NCBI RefSeq assembly: GCF_900005765.1
Contig: NC_041685.1
Coordinates: forward strand, 496,001-560,000
DNA: 64,000 bases
Direction: 5' to 3'
Source of the DNA: Plasmodium relictum
Taxonomy: Eukaryota > Apicomplexa > Aconoidasida > Haemosporida > Plasmodiidae
Both the position numbers and the translations under genes were made by a program. The notes under the pieces were generated by a model. It was not told the origin of the DNA. It did no database searches and saw nothing but the letters and a program-made list of their open reading frames with translations. Each line of letters begins with the position of its first letter. The stretch's first letter is position 1. Of the stretch, positions 23,215 through 32,930 are shown piece after piece.

Positions 23215-25269
23215 TTATTTTTGAATATAATCTTTATATATAGATAATGTTTTTAGTGATAAATAAATATTTTTATTTATAATTTTATTATGTGTTTCTT
23301 CATTTAACCAATTAATGCTGCTTATAAATTTCTCTAATTTACATTTTCGATTAGAATCATCAATTTTCATTTCGTTTATATGAATAATAAAATATAAGTG
23401 TTTTGCTAACATTTCCGAATATATATTTAATTCACTAAAGCTATTAATTAAAATTAAAATATCTTTAACAGTTTTCTCATTATATGTAATTTTGTTTTTT
23501 AATATTTCTACTGCTTTATTTAATATTAAAGATACAATTTCATTGTTAATTTTATTTTTAGAAAATACATATGATGATAGGGATAAATGATGCAAACTAG
23601 CTTTATCAATTAATTTTTTTAAATATATTTGATATAAGTTAAATATGTCTTCATTAAAAACTTTCAATTTAGTGTAATAATATAAAATATTACATAATGT
23701 TGATATATTCATTTTTCTTATATTTAAAATAAATTTAGCATTTAAATTTTTTATTAAATTTTCATTTTTATTGTTTAATTTTACCATACTACTTAGTATA
23801 AAACATAATTGTTGCTCATCACACGAAAGTACTTTTTTTTCAATTTCTTTCAAAATATTTGATAAAAATATAGGGTTTTTAATATTTAATTTTATATATC
23901 CATCTATTATTAGAGATAAATGCCTAATTGTTGCAAATTGAATTTTTTTATTTGCTTCTTCATTAATTATTTTTAAAAATTCACTAGGAATTTCAAAAGA
24001 AATTCTAGAACACGAATTAATGATTAATGATAAAGATTGTGTATTCATTTTCCCAATATTTTTTGTAATTTGTAATAATAACATTAAGAAAAATTTATTT
24101 AATAATTCTTTATTATTTTTAATAATTATTTCTTCATCATATTCCTTTACTATATTTAAGCTTTTCAATATGTCGTCTTTATTAGCCTCTGTATTTTTTT
24201 TTTTTTTTTCTATATCTTCAGGAATAATTTTAAAATTTTCATCAATTGATTTTTTTAAAAATTTGTCATTACTCTCTTCAGTATCATTTTCAATAATTTT
24301 ACTTTCATTATATATATGATTATTTATGTCATCATCAAATTTATTTTCATCTATTTTACCTTTCTTTCTTTCACTAAATATACTTACATTAGTTTTATTT
24401 TTTTTTTCTATTTCGATATGATTATTTACATCGTTTTTATAGTTTTCCTCTTCACCTGAGTTATCGCACATATATTTTTCTAAATTACTTTCATTAATAT
24501 TTTTTTTATTTTCATGAATTATATTAATTATATTTCCTTTTTTTCTAAAAAAAGAATTATCTAATTTTTTATTTTCGTCTATGCATATTTTTTTTAATTG
24601 TTCATTTTGATTTTTCAAAAAGTCAGGTGATGGCTTGATTACTTGAGAAAATGAATTTAACAACATAGTTAAACCTTGGGGTGAGCATGAACTTTTATAT
24701 TTATCAAAATTTTTTAAAAAAAAAATTAACAATTGCATAGCCATTTCTCGAAATAAATAATCATTACAGTGTTTTGTGTAAGCATTTAGAGTTATTATAA
24801 CAGGAAATGAATTATTATTTATCTCTAATTTCATTACTTTAGAAAATATTAATTCAAACAATCTCTTATCAAAATAATTTAGGTTATTTAATGCGTGACA
24901 AATATGGGCACATCCTAATAGATCAATTTTGTGTATTTCTTCATTTTTTATTTTTTCTGTAAGTTTATAAATTATTTTAGCATCCCTATATTTTACTTTA
25001 GAATAAGAATATAATATTCTCCCTATTTCTTTTATATCAAAACTATTACAAATTTTACTTGTTCTTTCACTTAATCTCTCCCATGTAATTTTGTCAAATG
25101 GACCTTCATCAGAAACTCTTTCAAAAATTTTGGTAATTCTACTATGACTCATCCACGGGATACCAGCTAATGTATCATATGAAACATCTCTTTTATCTAT
25201 TGAGAAAACCAAAATATTATTTACTTTTTTATCTATTAATTTAAGTATTTTATATCTTGGTCTTAACAT
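23215..25269 (-). CDS. Helical-repeat protein of the FASTK/HPR (heptatricopeptide) type, probably organellar
   Basis: A single-exon protein of 684 residues. It contains repeated helix pairs of about 37 residues, for example KEIGRILYSYSKVKYRD, GCAHICHALNNLNYFDKR, LSLIINSCSRISFEIP, LSLIIDGYIKLNIKNP, LCFILSSMVKLNNKNE and LCNILYYYTKLKVFNE. The pattern of a hydrophobic helix, a K(L/V) turn and a short acidic link is that of heptatricopeptide repeats. Apicomplexans use these, often with a C-terminal RAP domain, for mitochondrial or apicoplast RNA and fragmented-rRNA handling. An Asn/Lys/Asp-rich insert of about 150 residues (roughly 215-370) interrupts the array. I see no RAP domain at the C-terminus. 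The basic N-terminus (MLRPRYKILKLIDKKVNN) could be a mitochondrial presequence. The RNA target is unknown. Confidence 0.65.
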   Translation of the reverse strand: MLRPRYKILKLIDKKVNNILVFSIDKRDVSYDTLAGIPWMSHSRITKIFERVSDEGPFDKITWERLSERTSKICNSFDIKEIGRILYSYSKVKYRDAKIIYKLTEKIKNEEIHKIDLLGCAHICHALNNLNYFDKRLFELIFSKVMKLEINNNSFPVIITLNAYTKHCNDYLFREMAMQLLIFFLKNFDKYKSSCSPQGLTMLLNSFSQVIKPSPDFLKNQNEQLKKICIDENKKLDNSFFRKKGNIINIIHENKKNINESNLEKYMCDNSGEEENYKNDVNNHIEIEKKNKTNVSIFSERKKGKIDENKFDDDINNHIYNESKIIENDTEESNDKFLKKSIDENFKIIPEDIEKKKKNTEANKDDILKSLNIVKEYDEEIIIKNNKELLNKFFLMLLLQITKNIGKMNTQSLSLIINSCSRISFEIPSEFLKIINEEANKKIQFATIRHLSLIIDGYIKLNIKNPIFLSNILKEIEKKVLSCDEQQLCFILSSMVKLNNKNENLIKNLNAKFILNIRKMNISTLCNILYYYTKLKVFNEDIFNLYQIYLKKLIDKASLHHLSLSSYVFSKNKINNEIVSLILNKAVEILKNKITYNEKTVKDILILINSFSELNIYSEMLAKHLYFIIHINEMKIDDSNRKCKLEKFISSINWLNEETHNKIINKNIYLSLKTLSIYKDYIQK

Positions 25270-26614
25270 AATTAAACATGTACTTTTGCTTTTTTATGCT
25301 TTCATATTTAAAAAAGTGTTGTTTATATTATTTTACATATATATATATATATATATAAAACTTATTTTTATTACATTTATGTTATTATCTCATAAAAAAT
25401 TATATTTTATATATATATATTAATTTTTTTCTATGAACATGTAATACCTTTTTTCTATAACAAAATAACATGATTTTTTATTTTTTTTTTCTAATTTTTT
25501 GTTTTAAATTTTCTTGAAGAAATAAATATTTTCTAAAATAAAAATTAATAATATAATTTTTTTTTTTCTTTTATTTATATAATTTAAAATACTTGCAAGA
25601 AGCATATGTTGAAATTTCACTGTTAAAAATTTCTTTGTATATAAATACATATCAAGTTCAAAAACTTAAAAATTTCTTAAAGAATATATATATAGATTTA
25701 TAAAAAAATAAAATAATATGTTATACCCATTTATATTTTTATTTATATATGAATACATAGAGATGCTTTAATATATTTAAAAATATAAATATACAGAAGA
25801 TTAAATATATATTTTAATATTTATATACACTGAAAAGTTATTGAATATAATATAAAATTTTTTTAAAAACATTAAAACAAACTTGAAATGGAAAAAAATT
25901 AAGAGGAAAATGAAATCCATATATATATGAATTAAATTATAAAATATTTATATATATATTCATTCTTAAAAATAAGAGTATCTTACAAAAATCACATAAT
26001 TAAAAATGTATTATATTATATATCATTACATACTTTCCTTTTTTTTTTTTTTTTTTTTTGTGTGTTTTAAATATGAACATAAAATAAAAAAATAAAATCA
26101 AATCAATATAAACAAAGATTTAAAATCATAATGCCATCTTTCATTCATAAGTTGACAATACTATTTAATGAATTCCAAATAATTAAAATTAAATTATATA
26201 TTTGTTCTAAGAAAGCAAATAGTTCTTCAATTTAACCATTGTCTTCTTTATATATGTATATTAATGATCAAAGCACGTGTATGAATTTTCTTTTATTATT
26301 AATTTATTTTTAAATAAAAATTTATGTTTACATTATACAAACTTTTATATATTTCAAAAAACAAAACGGTTCCTATAAATGCTAAAAAAATAAATTGTAT
26401 ACATGTTATAGTCATATTTATTTATACTTTTCATTTCTTATCCTAAATTTTTCATATAAATAATTATGAAAATAGAAATATGTATAAATATAACTTTATT
26501 ATCTCAATTATGAATAAACACATTTATATGAATAGATATATGAAGGAACATATATATTAATATATATTTAGGAGGATACAATTTTCTTTTTTTTTTTTTT
26601 TTAATGTATACAAG
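25270..26614. other. Intergenic region between the helical-repeat gene and phosphofructokinase
   Basis: About 1.35 kb between two minus-strand genes: the promoter of the helical-repeat gene on the left and the phosphofructokinase 3' flank on the right. The third copy of the shared motif (core AAATAGTTCTTCAA) is at 26217-26230, about 385 nt beyond the phosphofructokinase stop. Otherwise there are only A/T runs. Confidence 0.5.
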
Positions 26615-29600
26615 TTAGTTCATTCTTTTTCTTTGATTTTCCCAATCATAATAATCCTCAATACTGCCAATGTAGGGCATATTTGACAAGATATCATTTG
26701 GTTTATAAGCTAGTACTAGCATACCACATAATTGTACAAAAACATTTTTTAAGTAATCAGCTGAAACTCCAAAACGACAAGTGTCTTTTAAGATATTTGC
26801 ATAGCATTCAACATATCTTAACATCTCAAAATATTCTGACTGCTCCTCAAATAAAATTCGGTTATAATAATTAGATGCATTTCCTTCAAATTGTATAGGT
26901 CCAGGATTACAAAAACGATCTTCCATTTGCCATTTTTGTAAAGCAATCTTTAAACTTCTGTATGCTTTTCCATTTAAATCAACTGGGGCACTAGGTATAA
27001 CAGGTAAGTCACCTTTATAAGCACTTTTTAGATATTTATTTTCTTGGCCTCTAGGTAATATTTTCATTAAAGAAATAAAAGGAATAGCAAAAAGCTTCCA
27101 ATCTTTTACCTTACCACATAATCCCCTTATAGAAACAATATATCCAGTTAAACCACTTTCAATTACAATAGATGCTGCGTGACCATATGAATAAGCTAGC
27201 TTGCAATCAAATTCAGAAGGTAAAGAAGAACGACCTTGATATCCAAAAAAATGAGTTAATCCCATAAAACTACCTGAATATTTTCCTTTTTGTTTTCTCT
27301 GTTGTAACTCTTCTTTAACCATTTGTAATAATAATTGTTCTGTTTCTAGAGTCTCAAAACGCATAGATCTTAAATCTACTTGTAATAATTCTTTAATTAT
27401 AAACTGAGGAAATGTTTTTAATAATGCTAAACTCCATGGTGTTAACTTATGAACCCATATAGATGATTCCCCATTTTGTGTACTTGATAAATTTACCAAC
27501 TCATTTCTAGCTTCAGCTAATTGTCCTTTTTCTGATGCCTCATTTAATATATCACTAATTTCTGACAATAATATTTTCATATGTGGTAAATGCATAAGTA
27601 ATGCATCAGGTATTAGTATAGTACCATAATTTTTTCCTATTTCTGCTCTTGCGCAAACTACATCAGCAATATCCTGAACAACTCTCCATAATGTTTTATC
27701 AGCTGCTCCATATTCCTCTGATATTATAACCATATTTGGATGGGTCTGTAAGGCGCATTCTAGTACTTCATGAGATGGAGATCGGCCCATTAAACGAATA
27801 AAATGCCAATATTTAGGCATACTTACAGCATCTGTTAATACATTTCCTATTAATGATGCATAAACTTTAGTACTACTATCAAAACCAACACAAGTTTCAA
27901 TTAATTCATGAATTAAATTATTAGAACCAGTTAAAGGAATACCAACAACAGAAGTTGGGATTTTTTTTTCTAAAAAATATTCAGATAATAATGCTGCCTC
28001 TGTTATAGTAATATTAGAACCAGGCATAACCAAACCATTTAATTGCAATTTAGTTACTGTTTCACATACCTTATTTCTATTCTCTTTATCAAATAAGGAA
28101 TGTTCAGGAGAATTACCTGTTAATTCTAAACCACCTTGATTTAAATGCTTGGCTATATTATCATCATCTATTATTATATATTTATTATTTAATAATCCAT
28201 ATAGACCATAAAAAGCAATACATACACCCTTTAATAATTTTAAACGCCTGTACAGACCGCATAACACATTCATTGCACCTGGAGCTTGTCTCGATAAAAA
28301 TACTATTCCTATTTTTATTTCAAAGGATATAGGAGTTGCATATTTATCATGGAATATTTCTTGAATTTGAAATTTATTTTCATAAGACATATGAGGATAA
28401 TTCGACAAAATTTGCTTTTGTGTATATGGATCATTAGATATATACTGCTTTCCTGCTCTTACTTTTGCTTTTAAATCAGAACACAACTCTGGTAACTCCA
28501 ATTTATTATATAACCTTGAAGTTTGTAATTCCGACATACAGCCTAATGACTTATAATTAGAACACTGTAATGCATAAAAATCTTTATTTACTTCATCAGG
28601 ACTAATGTTAAGTTCACTATCCCTTTCTACATTATTTAATGAATCTCTCTTTTCATTAATAGATATATTCAACTGACTATCATACGTTGCACTTACGCTC
28701 ATATCATTAGAAATTCCTTCGTTGTTTAGGTTATCTTTTTTTTTCTTTAAATTGGATGAAGTATTTGATTTTATATCTCCATCTATCAATTCATTTTCTG
28801 ATGAATTATTGTTGTTTTCTTTGTTATTTTTATTAGCTAAGTTTATAATTAATTGCAAATCATCAGAATTTCTACATAGTAAAGTATCTTTTGTAGGAAC
28901 TTTTACTGTATAGCAACGTGAATCACTTAAACTACCATTAAATTGAATAGGCCCTGGTGATCTATATAAATCATAAAGAGACCACATTCTTCTTACTTCT
29001 TTTAACACATTAAATAAAGGGCTATTTAAATCTACTAAATATCTTTTAACTGCTGGAAATACTTTGCCTGTGTTATCTTTGTTAACATGCATAATTCTTA
29101 AAAATGGAATAGCTGCGGGTACCCAATTACTATATACATCATATAGATTTTGTATTATAGACATATATCCTGTTTTTTTATGGTCTATTAATAATGCTGC
29201 ATTATATCCAAGAGCATAACAATAATTACAATCAAAATTCGATGGAATAGCGCATCTACCCTCGTAACCTAAATAATGAGACATGAATTGAATATTCATA
29301 TTTTTATCATTCATTTTGGCTAGTTCTGATTCTACAAGGACTATTATTAATCTTTCTGTGGCAATTTTTCCTACTTGAATATAACCAGTAGATTCCCTAT
29401 CCATCAACAATTGTTCTCTAATGATACTAGGTAAAAAATCCCATATTTCTCTGGATTTTTTTAATTTAGAAGGATCAAATGGGCCTTCTTTTGAAATTAC
29501 ACTTAATTCGCTAATTAAAACTTTCATTTCTGGAACAAATTCTATTAGCCCTTCCGGTATTAGTATAACCCCGTAATTTTTATTCAAAGATCTTCTTTTT

Positions 29601-30802
29601 AAAATAATATTAACAATATTTTTAACTATATCTTTAAGAGATAAATTTTGTTGTTCTACTTCTTCACCAATTAAAACTATATTAGGTCTTGTTTGTAGAG
29701 CGCATTCTAAAACTACGTGAGATGCTGATCTTCCCATTACCCTAACAACATGATATACATTATGACCCGTTTTTACATCTGTGCATAAATTTCCTATAAC
29801 CTCAGAATATGTTTTTGTAGCTGTATCAAACCCAAAACTAATTTCAATAGCTTCACTTTTTAAATCACCATCAATAGTTTTTGGTACTCCTATAACGGAG
29901 ATAGGGATTTTTCTCTCACAGAAATATTCCGCTATTAAAGCAGCATTGCTATTAGAACCATCCCCACCAATAATTACTAAACCATTTAACTTTAATTTAG
30001 AAACTATATTTTCAATAGCAATTAAATCATCTTTGTTTTTTACTTTCCCCCTACCTGACCAAAGCATATTGAAACCACCTAAATTTCTAAAACGATTCAT
30101 CATTTTGTCAGTAATTATAGCGTAATTTTTACTATATAAACCATCTATTCCTCCTAAAAATCCAATGACTTGAGATTGTTCATTATACCTTCTTATATAG
30201 TCATAAATTCCTGCTATAACATTATGACCACCTGGTGCTGGGCCTCCTGATAATATGATTCCTATTTTTAATATATTACCTCCTTTAAATAATTCACTAT
30301 TATTTGTTTCTTTTACATTTAACATTGGTAAATTATCTAGATTTTTTAAATATTTTTTTACCTCTTCATAATCAGTTTTATTAATAAAATCATCACCATG
30401 ATTTTCTTCTAATATTTGATATTCGCACGATAATGCCTTTGGTAATGTTGGAATATATTTTATTCGTTCATATTGTAATGGACTCAAATCATCATTTAAT
30501 GATGCAGAGTGCCCATGTTCTTTTAATTTTTTTATTTTCATATTTTCATTATCTACTAAATAGAAGCTATTTTTTGTTTCCTTTTCTTCTAAAAATTTTT
30601 TTGTTGTTAACTTCTCCATCAAGCAATTTATCATTTTACTGTCTTGATTATTATTTTCTTTTTGTTCATGATCTCTCTGTTCTTCATTTTCTTCTAAATT
30701 AAAATTGCATTTATTGTCTCTCAATATTACAGACATAGTTTTTACTAATGAATCCACAGTTGGCTTTTTATTTTCATTAATATCCACATTAAAGTTATTC
30801 AT
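26615..30802 (-). CDS. PFK9: ATP-dependent 6-phosphofructokinase, fused beta-alpha double-domain form
   Basis: The committed glycolytic enzyme (fructose 6-phosphate plus ATP to fructose 1,6-bisphosphate). It is one 1395-residue, intronless chain holding two PFK domains, as in P. falciparum PFK9 (about 1400 residues). An Asn/Glu-rich N-terminal tail of about 175 residues comes first. The N-terminal (beta) domain is catalytically complete: ILSGGPAPGG at 184-192, IIGGDGSNSNAA at 277-288, GVPKTIDGD at 305-313 with the catalytic Asp, and RVMGRSASH at 354-362. A low-complexity linker follows at about 670-740. The C-terminal (alpha) domain keeps the fold (FLSRQAPGAMN, LMGRSPSH) but reads MPGSN and GIPLTGSNN at the ATP and catalytic positions, so it is regulatory. 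Both domains are of the plant PPi-PFK-like clade, yet the GGDGS Gly points to ATP use. Confidence 0.96.
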   Translation of the reverse strand: MNNFNVDINENKKPTVDSLVKTMSVILRDNKCNFNLEENEEQRDHEQKENNNQDSKMINCLMEKLTTKKFLEEKETKNSFYLVDNENMKIKKLKEHGHSASLNDDLSPLQYERIKYIPTLPKALSCEYQILEENHGDDFINKTDYEEVKKYLKNLDNLPMLNVKETNNSELFKGGNILKIGIILSGGPAPGGHNVIAGIYDYIRRYNEQSQVIGFLGGIDGLYSKNYAIITDKMMNRFRNLGGFNMLWSGRGKVKNKDDLIAIENIVSKLKLNGLVIIGGDGSNSNAALIAEYFCERKIPISVIGVPKTIDGDLKSEAIEISFGFDTATKTYSEVIGNLCTDVKTGHNVYHVVRVMGRSASHVVLECALQTRPNIVLIGEEVEQQNLSLKDIVKNIVNIILKRRSLNKNYGVILIPEGLIEFVPEMKVLISELSVISKEGPFDPSKLKKSREIWDFLPSIIREQLLMDRESTGYIQVGKIATERLIIVLVESELAKMNDKNMNIQFMSHYLGYEGRCAIPSNFDCNYCYALGYNAALLIDHKKTGYMSIIQNLYDVYSNWVPAAIPFLRIMHVNKDNTGKVFPAVKRYLVDLNSPLFNVLKEVRRMWSLYDLYRSPGPIQFNGSLSDSRCYTVKVPTKDTLLCRNSDDLQLIINLANKNNKENNNNSSENELIDGDIKSNTSSNLKKKKDNLNNEGISNDMSVSATYDSQLNISINEKRDSLNNVERDSELNISPDEVNKDFYALQCSNYKSLGCMSELQTSRLYNKLELPELCSDLKAKVRAGKQYISNDPYTQKQILSNYPHMSYENKFQIQEIFHDKYATPISFEIKIGIVFLSRQAPGAMNVLCGLYRRLKLLKGVCIAFYGLYGLLNNKYIIIDDDNIAKHLNQGGLELTGNSPEHSLFDKENRNKVCETVTKLQLNGLVMPGSNITITEAALLSEYFLEKKIPTSVVGIPLTGSNNLIHELIETCVGFDSSTKVYASLIGNVLTDAVSMPKYWHFIRLMGRSPSHEVLECALQTHPNMVIISEEYGAADKTLWRVVQDIADVVCARAEIGKNYGTILIPDALLMHLPHMKILLSEISDILNEASEKGQLAEARNELVNLSSTQNGESSIWVHKLTPWSLALLKTFPQFIIKELLQVDLRSMRFETLETEQLLLQMVKEELQQRKQKGKYSGSFMGLTHFFGYQGRSSLPSEFDCKLAYSYGHAASIVIESGLTGYIVSIRGLCGKVKDWKLFAIPFISLMKILPRGQENKYLKSAYKGDLPVIPSAPVDLNGKAYRSLKIALQKWQMEDRFCNPGPIQFEGNASNYYNRILFEEQSEYFEMLRYVECYANILKDTCRFGVSADYLKNVFVQLCGMLVLAYKPNDILSNMPYIGSIEDYYDWENQRKRMN

Positions 30803-31209
30803 ACTGCTTCACTTTTTTTTCTAAACTATTTAAATTAAAAAAATTTTCTCTTTCCCTCTATATATATAGTTCGTTTATTTATTTTTTTTTTTTTTTAATT
30901 TATATATGTTTATGCTTTTATATTCAAATGTATATTTCTTCAAATATGAATATAGCTATTTTTAATATATAATTATAAAAAAAGCATCTGTATGTGTGTA
31001 CAATAATCAATGACTTTTTATATTAAAAAATATTAATTTATTAGATCTTTACACATACAAATTACTGTATTATATATAATTTAAAAAAAAAAAAATGAAA
31101 GAGAAGAAATATATTTATATATTTTCAGGTATTAATTTTATTAAAACATAATGTAAAACGTAATTATTCATAAAAAAAAAAAATTGTACTTCAAAAAAAA
31201 AAAAAAATT

Positions 31210-31240
<31 letters not shown>

Positions 31241-32930
31241 TTATATTTATGTTTATATTTATATTTATATATTTATATTTATATTAATATACATGTATAA
31301 ACATATATAATATATATGCATATATTAATATGTTTAAATATTGTTATATAAATAAAAATTTATTTCCATATTTAAAAAAAAAAAAATTTGAATTACATGT
31401 ATATAATTCCATAAAGGTGTATTAATATATGTATTTTTACAAACAAAAATCCCTTTCAAATATATAGAATTATATATTAAAGTATATTATATTTTTATAA
31501 AATTTTAACAATCATATCTTTCAAATTATATATACGGTTTTTTCTTAATATATGTAATAATACATATATTTATTATTATTGTAGTAATGAAATATACAGG
31601 CTTAAATATAAAAAAAAAATTATTTCAATATATATATAAATATATAAATAAAGGAGAAAATATAATAAAAAAAAAAAGAAAAGAAAAAGAAATAAAAATA
31701 ATAACATAAAAAAAAAAAAAAGAGAAATGTAAAAATATAGAAGAAATAAAAGTATTTACGGAAAATTTGTCCAAAATAAAAGAAAAAAGATATTAAGGAT
31801 TATTTTTTGAAGATTTTATACTTTTGAAGAATTATATATATAAACTTTTAGAAAAGAAAATATAAAATACATTAATTAAAATAATAAAATCAGTAGTTAT
31901 AAAACTTAGGAAATTTGTAGCGTTTTATATACCTTTGTGTATGAATTGCATATCTCAAAAAAAAGCTAATTTAATTTTAGATTTAATAATATCACTATAT
32001 TTTAATGATGTCACTTTATCTTTTTTTTTTTTTTTATTGAATCATTCCTTAAAGTTTAAAACTTAAAAAGTTTTATCCTTTCTCTAAAAAATTAGAAAAA
32101 AATTATATCACATAGTACTAGGGAATGATATTCATAATATAATAAAATGAAAAATAGACATTTATAATATATGGAAATTCTTTAAATTTCATAATTAGTA
32201 GAAGTTTCAGTTCTTTATTTTTACTCAGATTTACATAATAATCTATCTTATTTTTTCATATAAATATATGTAATATTATAAAAGGTAATTTAATTTTTAC
32301 AAAACGGTGTAAAACTTATTTTATGAAAATACACATAAATTTTATAGAAAATAATAAATTTTAAATTTCTTTAATTTTTAAAGGTGAATATTTTAAGCTA
32401 ATTTAGTTTTCTTAGAAGTGAAATTCCTGTAAAAAATATTTCTTTTAGAAATGTTTAGTTACTAATTACATGACAATATTAAAAAAAAAATTTTATTTTT
32501 GTTTACAAAGTAATGTCATTATTGTTACTGATTACATCATATATTTATAACTTTTCTGGTAGTTATTATATTCTTATTTATAGCAAAATTAAGTATCTTC
32601 TATTTTTAGTTATATAATTATATATTAACGTTAAAACATTTTATGTCCTTTATAATGAGAAAATAAAAAAAATAAAAAAAATCATTATCATAATATTGTA
32701 TGATAAAATATTATTTTTATAAAATAACACTAAAACTTAAGAAAAAATTACTATATATAAATTTTATTATATATATTTTTTTTTTATTAACTTTATATTT
32801 TGTTTTATTTTTATTTTTTTTTTTTTTTTTTAAAGTATACAATTAAAAGAGAAAAAGATAAATAAACTAATTTATTATTTTTATAATATTATTGTATGTT
32901 ACAAGAATGGTTTATAAGGTTAAATTTTAA
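30803..32930. promoter_or_regulatory. Divergent promoter region of phosphofructokinase and the RluA-fold gene
   Basis: About 2.1 kb of A/T-rich DNA between divergent starts. It contains an (AT)n stretch followed by ATATTT hexamers at about 31210-31284, and two short upstream ORFs touching the start of the RluA-fold gene (32896-32934 and 32907-32930). No RNA gene was recognised. Confidence 0.5.
31210..31284. repeat. (AT)n / ATATTT hexamer tract
   Basis: An AT dinucleotide run grades into about nine ATATTT units with one G-containing variant (ATGTTT). It lies in the 5' flank of phosphofructokinase. Confidence 0.75.

Noticed and set aside
29781-30125. A 114-codon plus-strand frame inside phosphofructokinase
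   Set aside because: It is antisense to the strongly conserved catalytic domain; the coding signal belongs to the other strand. Other antisense frames in long genes were rejected for the same reason.
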